Origin: Paractinoplanes lichenicola
GTDB lineage: Bacteria > Actinomycetota > Actinomycetes > Mycobacteriales > Micromonosporaceae
Assembly (NCBI RefSeq): GCF_016785085.1
Contig: NZ_JAENHO010000005.1
Location: forward strand, 372,001-436,000
Length of the DNA stretch: 64,000 nt
Reading direction: 5' to 3'
How positions within the stretch are numbered: the stretch's first letter is position 1; the number at the start of each line of letters is the position of its first letter. Below the pieces are notes generated by a model. The model searched no databases. It worked only from the letters and a program-made list of their open reading frames with translations, and was not told the origin of the DNA. Positions 1 to 7,911 of this stretch are shown one piece after another. The position numbers were made by a program, and so were the translations under genes.

Positions 1-1
1 G

Positions 2-133
2 TCGGTCTTCTTCGCCGTGATGCGCCAGATGTTCCCTAGCGGCCCGGAATCCGGCAGCGAGAAGGCGACCAGAATCTCGGTCGATTTCACACCGGCAGAC
101 TACCGATACTCCAAGCCTCTGCCGATCGATTAA
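2..133 (+). CDS. C-terminal fragment of an unknown protein
   Basis: An open frame enters from the left edge and stops with TAA. The visible 43 residues end in ADYRYSKPLPID. They contain no domain I recognise. The frame is open from the first complete codon, so the gene starts outside the window. It runs toward the integrase remnant and may belong to the same degraded element, but nothing in the sequence proves that. Confidence 0.45.
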   Translation, partial: SVFFAVMRQMFPSGPESGSEKATRISVDFTPADYRYSKPLPID

Positions 134-349
134 TTGTGGCTTCCGAGCCATATGAGGTGGCGCGCGGATCCACGAATCGTGGACCCTTGTCGCCATGACC
201 GTCAACGAGCCGCAACCGCCCCACAACCTCGCACTTGGTCATGCGTGGCTTTGGGCAAAGGCTTCCGAGGTTCCGGCTGCCCGTCTGCTCGGCGACGGAT
301 CGGGTCTTCCGGACGCGCTGCTTCTCCTTGTCGCCCTCCGAAACGTGCG

Positions 350-873
350 TCGTGCTGCCGTCATGGCCGAGAAGTCAAGTCTCACAAGGGCCGGCCTCCC
401 TATCTGGGCCAGCCGAAGACGAAGACCAGCGTTCGAGCCGTGGAGCTGCCGGATGTCGTGGCGGCCGCGCTGCGTGAACACCTGGCCGACGTGGCGGATC
501 CGATTGAGGTGGACGACGACACTGACCCGCGACGGCCGACACGCCGTCCGGCCGCGCTTGTGTTCCGCGGGGCCGACGGTCGCCCGGTGATCGCCTCTAC
601 TTCTCGCGTACCTGGACGCCGGTGCGGGCCAAGGTCGGGCTGCCGCTGCGATGGGGGTTCCACGGTCTGCGGCACTACTACGCGACCTTGCTCATTCACG
701 CCGGAGCGAGCGTCAAGACGGTGCAGCTGGCACTCGGCCACTCCACGCCGACGGTGACGCTCAACGAGTACGTGCACGAGTGGCCGGACGCGCTTGATCG
801 GACCCGGTCCCTGGTCGACGGCGCGCTGGGCACACGCGAAACGGCGGCCACGTCGGCTGGGAGCCGAGCATGA
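350..873 (+). pseudogene. Frameshifted tyrosine recombinase (phage-type integrase) remnant
   Basis: The C-terminal catalytic half of a tyrosine integrase is readable in two frames. The first frame (about 357-590) gives the region with GRPPYLGQPKTKTSVRAVEL, typical of the segment before the catalytic core. The second frame (about 590-873) gives WGFHGLRHYYATLLIHAG, with the HxLRH box, then LALGHSTPTVTLNEYVH, with the conserved LGH and the tyrosine nucleophile. The frames join near 585-592, where one base is gained or lost. No intact N-terminal arm-binding domain is visible upstream. I infer a dead integrase from an integrated phage or conjugative element. No tRNA gene, the usual attachment site, lies beside it. 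Confidence 0.75.
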
Positions 874-954
874 CCGCCGTTTCTCAACTTGTGCCCGCGT
901 TGTGCCCAAGATCTAGTCAGCGAGTGTTTCCGCTGGTCATGGGCCTAGCGAGGG

Positions 955-2379
955 TCAGACGTTGTAGTACATCTCGAACTCGTGCGGGGTCGGGCGCAGG
1001 CGGACGGGGTCGATCTCGTTCGTGCGCTTCCAGTCGATCCACGTGGAGATCAGGTCGTCGGTGAAGACGCCGCCGGCCGTGAGGAACTCGTGGTCGTTCT
1101 CGAGGCTGTTGAGGACCGCGTCCAGCGAGCCCGGCACCTGCTTGACGCTGCCCCACTCCTCGGGCGGCAGGTCGTACAGGTCCTTGTCGATCGGGGCCGG
1201 GGGCTCGATCTTGTTCTTGATGCCGTCGAGGCCGGCCATCATCTGGGCCGAGAACGACAGGTACGGGTTCGAGGACGGGTCGGGCACCCGGAACTCGACG
1301 CGCTTGGCCTTGGGGTTGCTGCCCGTGACCGGGATGCGGGTGCAGGCCGAGCGGTTGCGCTGCGAGTAGACCAGGTTGACCGGGGCCTCGTAGCCGGGCA
1401 CCAGGCGACGGTACGAGTTGACCGTCGGGTTGGTGAAGGCCAGCAGGCTGGGCGCGTGGTGCAGCAAGCCGCCGATGTACCAGCGGGCCGTGTCGGACAG
1501 GCCGGCGTAGCCGGTCTCGTCGTAGAACAGCGGCTCGCCGTTCAGCCACAGGCTCTGGTGGGTGTGCATGCCCGAGCCGTTGTCGCCGAACAGGGGCTTC
1601 GGCATGAACGTCGCCGTCTTGCCGTGCTCCCAGGCGGTGTTCTTGATGATGTATTTGAACATCTGCATCTGGTCGCCGGCGTGCAGCAGGGTCGAGAACT
1701 TATAGTTGATCTCGGCCTGGCCGGCGGTGCCGACCTCGTGGTGCGAGCGCTCGACGGTGAAGCCGACGTCGATCATGCGGCGGACCATGGCGTCGCGCAG
1801 GTCGCTGTAGTGGTCGACCGGCGCCACGGGGAAGTAGCCACCCTTGTACGCGGTCTTGTAGCCGCGGTTGCCGCCCTCCTCCTCGCGGCCGGAGTTCCAG
1901 GCGCCCTCGATCGAGTCGATGTAGTAGAACGACTGGTGCGCGGCGGTGGAGTGGCGGATCGAGTCGAAGATGTAGAACTCGGCCTCGGCGCCGAAGTAGG
2001 CGGTGTCGGCGATGCCGCTCGACGCCAGGTAGGTCTCGGCCTTCTTGGCCACGTTCCGCGGGTCGCGCGAGTAGGGCTCGCGGGTGAACGGGTCGTGGAT
2101 GAAGAAGTTCAGGGCCAGCGTCTTCTGGATCCGGAACGGGTCGATGAAGGCCGTGGTGACGTCCGGCAGGAGCATCATGTCGGACTCGTGGATGGCCTGG
2201 AACCCGCGGATCGAGGATCCGTCGAAGGCGAGGCCGTCGGTCACCACACTGTCGTCGAACGACTCGACCGGCATGTTGAAGTGCTGCATCACGCCGGGCA
2301 GGTCACAGAACCGTACGTCGACGAACTTGACGTCCTCGTCCTTGAGGTATCGCAGGAGTTCCTCGGGATTGGCGAACAA
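955..2379 (-). CDS. glnA: Glutamine synthetase type I
   Basis: Cytoplasmic ATP-dependent synthesis of glutamine from glutamate and ammonia, the main nitrogen-assimilation step. The protein is about 474 residues, normal for the dodecameric GS-I family. Visible motifs are FGAEAEFYIFD, the ATP/metal site NGSGMHTHQSLW, KRVEFRVPDPSSNPYLSFSA, and a C-terminal LYDLPPEE whose Tyr matches the adenylylation site, so GlnE control is likely. I place the start at TTG 2379, giving LFANPEELLRYLK (first residue Met). It has a perfect AGGAGG five bases upstream, which falls inside the reading frame of the longer GTG option at 2397. A GlnR-type box lies about 110 bases upstream. DUF4191, RDD and lipA are its usual actinobacterial neighbours. 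Confidence 0.97.
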   Translation of the reverse strand: MFANPEELLRYLKDEDVKFVDVRFCDLPGVMQHFNMPVESFDDSVVTDGLAFDGSSIRGFQAIHESDMMLLPDVTTAFIDPFRIQKTLALNFFIHDPFTREPYSRDPRNVAKKAETYLASSGIADTAYFGAEAEFYIFDSIRHSTAAHQSFYYIDSIEGAWNSGREEEGGNRGYKTAYKGGYFPVAPVDHYSDLRDAMVRRMIDVGFTVERSHHEVGTAGQAEINYKFSTLLHAGDQMQMFKYIIKNTAWEHGKTATFMPKPLFGDNGSGMHTHQSLWLNGEPLFYDETGYAGLSDTARWYIGGLLHHAPSLLAFTNPTVNSYRRLVPGYEAPVNLVYSQRNRSACTRIPVTGSNPKAKRVEFRVPDPSSNPYLSFSAQMMAGLDGIKNKIEPPAPIDKDLYDLPPEEWGSVKQVPGSLDAVLNSLENDHEFLTAGGVFTDDLISTWIDWKRTNEIDPVRLRPTPHEFEMYYNV

Positions 2380-2486
2380 CACGTCCTCCTGGCACACGAT
2401 TTCAATACCGGGGCGGCGTGGTTCCGCCGCATGGCTAGGCTGGACGCGACGCTATGGGGCCGGAGTTGCCCAGGCGTATCCCTATT

Positions 2487-2502
2487 GTTTCCGTCGTGTT
2501 AC
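2487..2502 (-). promoter_or_regulatory. GlnR-type operator upstream of glnA
   Basis: On the glnA strand the sequence is GTAAC, six bases, GAAAC, then after another six bases GATAC. This matches the GTnAC-N6-GAAAC pattern known for GlnR sites of actinomycete glnA promoters. It sits about 108-123 bases before the glnA start, in the region shared with the divergent RDD gene. Function is inferred from the motif. Confidence 0.65.
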
Positions 2503-2592
2503 GGCGTCGGTCAGCCCTCTGCCTGGCGAGGCTATCGCGCCCGCCCGGCCCGCGTGCGGGGTCGCCGAAACCGCCCCGGCTACGCTGGTCGC

Positions 2593-2988
2593 ATGGCAGG
2601 CAAGGCGGACGGCGCGATCGAGCCGGGCATCTCCGACACGGCGTCGTTCGGCCGCCGGTTGGGGGCGATCTTCATCGACTGGGCGCTGGCCACGGTGATC
2701 GCGGCCGTGCTCGTCGACGACCTGCGGGCCAACCCGTGGCCTCAGCTCGGCCTGTTCGTGCTGGTGCATGCCGTCTTCGTCGGCCTGTTCGGACAGACGC
2801 TGGGCATGCTGCTGGCCGGCATCCGCTGCGTCTCCATTACGGACGGTGGCGCGATCGGCCTGCCCCGGGCGGCTGTGCGGGCGCTGCTGCTGGCCCTCGT
2901 GATCCCCGCGGTGATCAACGACGGCGACGGCCGGGGGCTGCACGATCGCGCAGCCAAGTCGATCATGGTGCAGCGGCCGCGTCCCTGA
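2593..2988 (+). CDS. RDD-family small membrane protein
   Basis: This is a 131-residue protein with an RDD-type domain: an N-terminal SFGRRLGAIFIDWALA segment with the conserved Arg and Asp, membrane stretches around residues 24-45 and 50-75, and a C-terminal helix followed by HDRAAKSIMV. RDD proteins are integral membrane proteins of poorly defined function. The gene is divergent from glnA and in its conserved actinobacterial position between glnA and DUF4191. TACGCT at 2581-2586 lies six bases before the ATG, suggesting a leaderless transcript. The ATG at 2593 is preferred because upstream codons run antisense through glnA. Confidence 0.85.
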   Translation: MAGKADGAIEPGISDTASFGRRLGAIFIDWALATVIAAVLVDDLRANPWPQLGLFVLVHAVFVGLFGQTLGMLLAGIRCVSITDGGAIGLPRAAVRALLLALVIPAVINDGDGRGLHDRAAKSIMVQRPRP

Positions 2989-3111
2989 GATCAACCCGCG
3001 GGCCTCTGGCCCTGCCGGCAGAGCCCCGTACGGCGGTCAGGCGCGCGACGCGTGGGCCGGGCTCACGGCGTACGGGGAACGCGGTTGATCTTGCTGGCGA
3101 CGAGCGGGCAG

Positions 3112-3801
3112 TCAGCGCGGGCGCTGCTGGCGGAACGCACCCTTGCTGGGGCGCATGTTCTTGGGGATCGCGCCCTTGGGCATCTGCGGGCGGGCCATCA
3201 GCGCGCCGAGGCGCTTGTCGAGCGAGTTGACGTCCTTGCCGGTGAGGTTTCGCGGCAGGCGCATCATCGTGGTGCGCAGCTTCTTGACCGGGAGCTGACC
3301 CTCGTCGCTGCCGATCACGTAGTCGTAGAGCGGCGCGTTGCCGATGACCTTGGAGAGGCGCTTCTTCTCCTGGCCGAGCAGGCCGCGGACGCGCTGCGGG
3401 TTGCCCTCGGCGAGCAGGATCACGCCGGGGCGGCCGATCACCACGTGCACCATGTCGAACTGGGTGGTCGACGCGGCGGCGGGACGCACCCGCCAGTCAC
3501 CCCGCATGTTCTCGATCAGCGAGGCCGCGGCGCCGGGCTGGCCCTCGGCCGCGTTCATCATCGCGGCGTTCGAGCGCAGGTTGAGCACGATCACGGCGGC
3601 CAGCAGCGTGACCATGATGCCGATCGGCAGATAGATCCAGCCGAACAGGATCACCAGGACGACCGTCAGGGCGAGCGGGATGAGAACGGCCGCCAGAAGC
3701 AGCGGAACGAACCATTTGTCCTGCTTTGCCGTGAACGAGAACACCTGACCGATCTGCTTCAGGCGCGTGCCGAACGACACCTTCTCCTGGGGTTTTGCCA
3801 T
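3112..3801 (-). CDS. DUF4191 membrane protein
   Basis: This 229-residue protein has two adjacent membrane helices at about residues 31-80 and a soluble C-terminal domain containing GRPGVILLAEG and the basic tail RLPRNLTGKDVNSLDKRLGA. It matches the DUF4191 family, which accompanies lipA and glnA in actinobacteria. The biochemical role is unknown. A TACACT hexamer at 3810-3815 ends eight bases before the ATG, consistent with leaderless transcription. In M. tuberculosis the family member lies directly beside lipA; here about 5.2 kb of other genes separates them. Confidence 0.9.
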   Translation of the reverse strand: MAKPQEKVSFGTRLKQIGQVFSFTAKQDKWFVPLLLAAVLIPLALTVVLVILFGWIYLPIGIMVTLLAAVIVLNLRSNAAMMNAAEGQPGAAASLIENMRGDWRVRPAAASTTQFDMVHVVIGRPGVILLAEGNPQRVRGLLGQEKKRLSKVIGNAPLYDYVIGSDEGQLPVKKLRTTMMRLPRNLTGKDVNSLDKRLGALMARPQMPKGAIPKNMRPSKGAFRQQRPR

Positions 3802-3970
3802 AGCTCGAAAGTGTAGTGGGATGCGGCCGCCTTACGCGGGGCGGGAGGTCTCGCTTCGGGGAGTAAGGCGGGCGAGGGGCCCAAGATGGGGCAGGTTCCC
3901 CATGCCTGGCCGGTGCCTTCCGGCGAAGAGTCGAGGTCAGCAAGAGGACGGCTCTTCAAGGGAGTGAACG

Positions 3971-4141
3971 ATGTTTCCGTACAACGACCCGTACGCCCTG
4001 CTCGACCTGCACCTGCAGCGGGCCAACCGGCTCGCCGAGCAGGCCGCCCGGGCCCGGCAGGTGCGCGAGGCCACGCAGCCCAAAGTACGCCGGTTCGGCC
4101 GGTGGCCCCGCCGGGCCCCGCGCCCCGCCGTCGCCGCGTGA
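3971..4141 (+). CDS. 56-residue basic small protein
   Basis: ATG at 3971 has AAGGGAG nine bases upstream and opens a short frame: MFPYNDPYALLDLHLQRANR at the N-terminus, an Ala/Arg-rich amphipathic helix (LAEQAARARQVREA), and a basic tail ending RRAPRPAVAA. I do not recognise a named family. The MFPYNDPYALLDLH start, the good ribosome site and the actinomycete codon bias argue that it is real. Its stop overlaps an in-frame GTG (4138) of the downstream LuxR-type gene in a GTGA arrangement, so the two may be translationally coupled. Confidence 0.65.
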   Translation: MFPYNDPYALLDLHLQRANRLAEQAARARQVREATQPKVRRFGRWPRRAPRPAVAA

Positions 4142-4179
4142 CTGTTTTGTTGTCGTACCCGCATGCCATGCTCGATTCC

Positions 4180-7050
4180 ATGGCGGCGCAGGCGCACAGC
4201 GAGGTGCTCGTCGGTCGCGAGGCCGACCTGGCCGTGCTGCGCGACGCGCTCAAGCGGGCCCGGCACGCCGAGCCGTCGACCGTGCTGGTCGGCGGCGAGG
4301 CCGGCGTGGGCAAGACCCGCCTGGTCGAGGAGTTCTGCCACAGCCTGACCACCGATTCCGTACGGGTGCTGGCCGGTCAGTGCCTCGAGCTGGGTGAGGA
4401 GGGGCTGCCGTTCGCCCCGTTCGCCGGCGCCCTGCGCGAGCTGCTGCGCGCCGAGGGCCCCGAGGTGCTCGGCGGTCACGAGCGTGAGCTGGCCCGCCTG
4501 CTGCCCGAGCTGGGCCCGCCGCCCGAGGGTGAGGCCCGCCGCGGCCTGCTCTTCGAGGCGGTCACGGCCGTGCTCGGCCGCGGGCCGCTCGTCCTGGTCA
4601 TCGAGGATCTGCACTGGGCCGACCGTTCCACCCGCGACCTCATCGCGTTCCTGGTGCGGGCCGCCCGCCTGCCCCAGCTGCTGCTGATCGCCACCTACCG
4701 CACCGACGAGCTGCACCGCGGGCATCCGCTCCGGCCTTTCCTGGGCGAGCTCGATCGCGTACGGGGTGTTTTGCGCCTCGAGCTCGACCGGCTCGACCGC
4801 GAGGGCACCTCCGAGCTGTTGACCCACCTGCTCGGCGCCGAGCCCGACCCGCGCACGGTCGACGCGGTCAACGAGCGCGCCCAGGGCAACCCGTTCTTCA
4901 TCGAGCAGTTCGCGGCCGCCGCCGACCCGTCCTGCGACTTCCCGGCCACCCTGCGCGACCTGCTGCTGGCCCGGGTCGACCAGCTGCCCGAGCCGGCCCA
5001 GCGCGTGCTGCGGGTGGCCGCGGTCGGCGGCACCCGCTTCGGTCACGAGCTGCTGGCCCGCGTGGCCGGCATGGCGGAGTCGGATCTCGAGTCGGCCCTA
5101 CGCGCGGTCGTCGCGGCCCAGCTTGTCGTGGTCGTCGACGCCGACGGGGGTTACGAGTTCCACCACGCCCTCGTGCGCGAGGCCGTCCACGACGACCTGC
5201 TGCCCGGCGAGCATGCCCGGCTGCACGCGCGCTACGCCCAGGCCGTCGAGGCCGAGCCCCACCTGGTCGCCGCGGGCCGGGCCCCGGCCGAGATCGCGCA
5301 CCACTGGCACGCCGCCCACGACCGTCCGCGCGCCCTGGTCACGGCCAAGATCGCGGCCGACGAGGCCAAGTGCCGCTTCGCGTACGGGGAACAGGCGCGC
5401 CTGCTCGACCGGGTGCTCCAGCTGTGGGAGGAGGTGCCCGACGCCCGGGCCCTGCTCGGCCTCGACCACCTCGACCTGCTCGAGGAGTCGGCACTGGCCG
5501 CGCTCGACTCGGGGGAGTATTCGCGCGCGCTCATGCTGACCAAGGCGGCCCTCGGTGATCTCGACGCCGAGGCCGAGCCGCTGCGGGCCGGCCGCCTGCT
5601 CGTCCGCCGGGCCAAACTGCTGCGCAGCGCGGGCAAGTCCGACGCCGGGCCCGAATGCGACGAGGCGCTGCGGCTGCTCACCAGCGCCCCGCAGAGCCCC
5701 GAGCGGGTGCGGCTGCTGGCCGAGCTGGCCCACCTGATCGCGGCCGTCGACGCCGACCGCGGCTTCGAGGTGGCGCAGATCGCCATGGCCGGCGCCAACG
5801 AATCCGGCGACCTCATCGCGATCGTGGCCGCCGAAGTGGCGTACGGGTCGTCCTGCTCGGGCCGGCAGACCGCCGAGGAGGCCCTCCCGGTGATCCGCGA
5901 CGCCGTCGAGCGGGCGCGGGCCGCGAGCGACTTCCCGAGCTTCACCCGCGGGCTGATCAGCATCTCCGACCGGCTCTACGAGATCGGCCGCTACGAGGAG
6001 TCGGCGGCCGCCGCGGCCGAGGGCATGCCCGAGGCCAACCGCATCGGCGTCGGCCGCACGACAGGCGTCTATCTGCTGGCCAACCACGCCGAGGCGCTGA
6101 TCGCCCTGGGCCGGTGGGACGAGGCCGACGCCCGGCTGGCCGAGGCGGCCCGGCTCGACCCGCCCGAGACGATGGCGCTGCCCTGGCTGCGCCTGCGGGC
6201 CCGGGTCCGGCTCGCGCGCGGCCGCGAAGACGCGGAATCCCTGGTGACCCGCTCGGCCGCCTTCCTGCGCCGGCCCTACCTGAGCACCGAGGGCCGGCTG
6301 GCCACGCTCGACCTGTGCCTGACCGCCGCCCTCGGCTCGGCGACGGCCGTCGAGTCGGCCTGGGCCGCCCTGGCCGAGCCCCGGCTCACGGTGCTGCCGC
6401 GCTACGCCTGGGCGATCTTGGCGCACGCCGCCGAGGCCGCCGTTTCCGCCGCCTCTGCCGCCTCTGCCGCCTCCGCCGGTGACACCGCGTTGGCCGCGCG
6501 GGTGGCCGAGATCGCCGCGGGGCTGCCCTGTCGCTATCCGGCCCAGGTCGCCTTCGCGGCGCAGACCCGGGCCCACCTCGAGGGCGGGGCCGAGCGCTGG
6601 GCCGAGGCCGTCGAGGCGTGGCGGGCCGACGGGCATCGCTACGAGCTGGCCTGCGCCCTGCTCCGGCTGGCCGAGGCCCACGCCGCCGCCGGTGACCGGG
6701 CCGCGGCCGCCGCGACGATCGCCGAGTCCGTCGCCATCGCGGCCGCCCTGGGCGCGGGGCCGCTGATCGAGTCGGCCGACACGCTCACCCGCCGGCTGGG
6801 CATCCGGCCGTCAGCGTCGCCTGCCTCGTCCGGGTCACCCGCCTCGCCCGCCGACTTGCTCACGGGACGCGAGCGCGAGGTGCTGCGCTTGGTCGCGGAG
6901 GGGCACAGCAACGGCCGCATCGCCGCCGACCTCTACATCTCGCCGAAGACGGCCAGCGTGCACGTGTCCCGCATCATCGCCAAGCTCGAGGTCTCCAACC
7001 GGGGCGAGGCGGCCGCGGTAGCCCGCCGCCTGGGCCTGCTCGACGACTGA
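4180..7050 (+). CDS. LAL-type LuxR regulator with AAA ATPase domain
   Basis: A large ATP-binding LuxR-family regulator of about 956 residues. The N-terminus has LVGREADLAVLRDAL followed by a Walker A GGEAGVGKTR at about residues 38-47. A Walker B LVLVIEDLHWAD follows at about 138-149, then a long helical TPR-like middle. The C-terminal HTH is LTGREREVLRLVAEGHSNGR with SPKTASVHVSRIIAKL. These proteins usually activate transcription in response to a ligand; the target is not evident. I chose ATG 4180 because homologues begin a few residues before LVGRE. ATG 4168 and GTG 4138 are in frame, the last overlapping the small upstream gene. An Ala-Ser microrepeat occurs near 6430-6480. Confidence 0.9.
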   Translation: MAAQAHSEVLVGREADLAVLRDALKRARHAEPSTVLVGGEAGVGKTRLVEEFCHSLTTDSVRVLAGQCLELGEEGLPFAPFAGALRELLRAEGPEVLGGHERELARLLPELGPPPEGEARRGLLFEAVTAVLGRGPLVLVIEDLHWADRSTRDLIAFLVRAARLPQLLLIATYRTDELHRGHPLRPFLGELDRVRGVLRLELDRLDREGTSELLTHLLGAEPDPRTVDAVNERAQGNPFFIEQFAAAADPSCDFPATLRDLLLARVDQLPEPAQRVLRVAAVGGTRFGHELLARVAGMAESDLESALRAVVAAQLVVVVDADGGYEFHHALVREAVHDDLLPGEHARLHARYAQAVEAEPHLVAAGRAPAEIAHHWHAAHDRPRALVTAKIAADEAKCRFAYGEQARLLDRVLQLWEEVPDARALLGLDHLDLLEESALAALDSGEYSRALMLTKAALGDLDAEAEPLRAGRLLVRRAKLLRSAGKSDAGPECDEALRLLTSAPQSPERVRLLAELAHLIAAVDADRGFEVAQIAMAGANESGDLIAIVAAEVAYGSSCSGRQTAEEALPVIRDAVERARAASDFPSFTRGLISISDRLYEIGRYEESAAAAAEGMPEANRIGVGRTTGVYLLANHAEALIALGRWDEADARLAEAARLDPPETMALPWLRLRARVRLARGREDAESLVTRSAAFLRRPYLSTEGRLATLDLCLTAALGSATAVESAWAALAEPRLTVLPRYAWAILAHAAEAAVSAASAASAASAGDTALAARVAEIAAGLPCRYPAQVAFAAQTRAHLEGGAERWAEAVEAWRADGHRYELACALLRLAEAHAAAGDRAAAAATIAESVAIAAALGAGPLIESADTLTRRLGIRPSASPASSGSPASPADLLTGREREVLRLVAEGHSNGRIAADLYISPKTASVHVSRIIAKLEVSNRGEAAAVARRLGLLDD

Positions 7051-7059
7051 CCCAGCCTG

Positions 7060-7190
7060 CGCTTGCCCGCGCTGCCCCGCTTGCCCGCGCTGCCCCGCTT
7101 GCCCGCGCTGCCCCGCTTGGCCGCGCCGCCCAGCTTGCCCGCGCCGTCCCGCTTGGGTGCGCTGATTCGCTTGCCCGCGCCGATCCGCCG
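7060..7190. repeat. Tandem 18-bp repeats, CGCTTGCCCGCGCTGCCC type
   Basis: Just after the LuxR-type stop the sequence repeats an 18-base unit, nearly perfect for the first three copies and then diverging over about four more. Frames on both strands are open through it but encode only Leu-Pro-Ala or Gly-Lys-Arg repeats. I read it as a non-coding tandem array between two convergent genes. No terminator hairpin is obvious within it. Confidence 0.8.
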
Positions 7191-7234
7191 TCGGGGCTGG
7201 ATCACGACCAGGGCGGTCCGGCCCGGCTCGGCGG

Positions 7235-7893
7235 TCAGGGCCGTTCGGCGGTGGCGTACAGGATGTGGCCGCCCGGCGTGACGTCCGCGTTCAGCCGCCA
7301 GCCCAGTGGCTCCACCGCCGCCACCAGGTCCGACGGCTGCCAGAAGTGTTTGACGATGCGGAACTCGCGCCCGTCGTTGAGGACTCGCGGCGCGACGTGA
7401 CCCGGCAGCTCCTCATGGTGGTAGCTGTCGATCAGGAAGACTCGTCCGCCCGGCCGGAGCGCCGCGGCGACCTTGTCCCAGAACGCTGCGAACTGCTCGG
7501 CTGGAACATGCGACAGCCAGTAGCTGAAGAAGACCACGTCGAAGGCGGCCGCCGGGGAGCCCAGGCGAAGATGTCCGCTTGCCGGTAGCGGACATGGTCA
7601 CCCAGCCGTCGGGCGCGGTTGCAATCGATCATGGCGGGGGAGGCGTCCACGGCCAGCACAGTGCCGGCGTGGCGGGCCAGGTGACGGGTCCACAGGCCGG
7701 TGCCGCAGGCGAACTCGAGCACGTCGCCGGACGGGCGGAACTCGTCCAGGGTCCGCTCGGCGAAGGCGACGGCGGTGAGCCAGCGTTCCCGCTCGTCGGG
7801 GGCCAGGGCGTAGCGGCCCTGGCGATACCACCACTCGTCGTACTCGCCGGCTCGGGCTTCGTAGTAGGCGCGCTGCTCGTCGAGAAGGCTCAT
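7235..7893 (-). pseudogene. Class I SAM-dependent methyltransferase, frameshifted
   Basis: The N-terminal part starts at ATG 7893 (MSLLDEQRAYYEARAGEYDE) and contains the SAM motif VLEFACGTGLWTRHLA and the acidic AVDASPAMI. After ADIFAWAP the frame shifts near 7553-7563, and the rest continues in another frame as VVFFSYWLSHVPAEQFAAFW and ALRPGGRVFLID to a stop at 7235. Both halves join into a normal methyltransferase of about 219 residues, so one base gained or lost in the GC-rich run is enough. This may be a recent pseudogene or a sequencing error. TACCGT lies six bases before the ATG, suggesting leaderless expression. Confidence 0.75.
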
Positions 7894-7911
7894 CCCGCGA
7901 CGGTAGGACGG

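Noticed and set aside
982..2592. Long N-terminal extension of the RDD protein
   Set aside because: It runs antisense through glnA. The real start is ATG 2593 with a TACGCT six bases upstream.
3886..4179. N-terminal extension of the LuxR-type regulator
   Set aside because: The segment overlaps the small gene in another frame and is Pro/Arg-rich without similarity. Homologues start near LVGRE.
7060..7190. CRISPR array or coding repeat protein
   Set aside because: 18-base contiguous units without spacers; both strands give only Leu-Pro-Ala or Gly-Lys runs.
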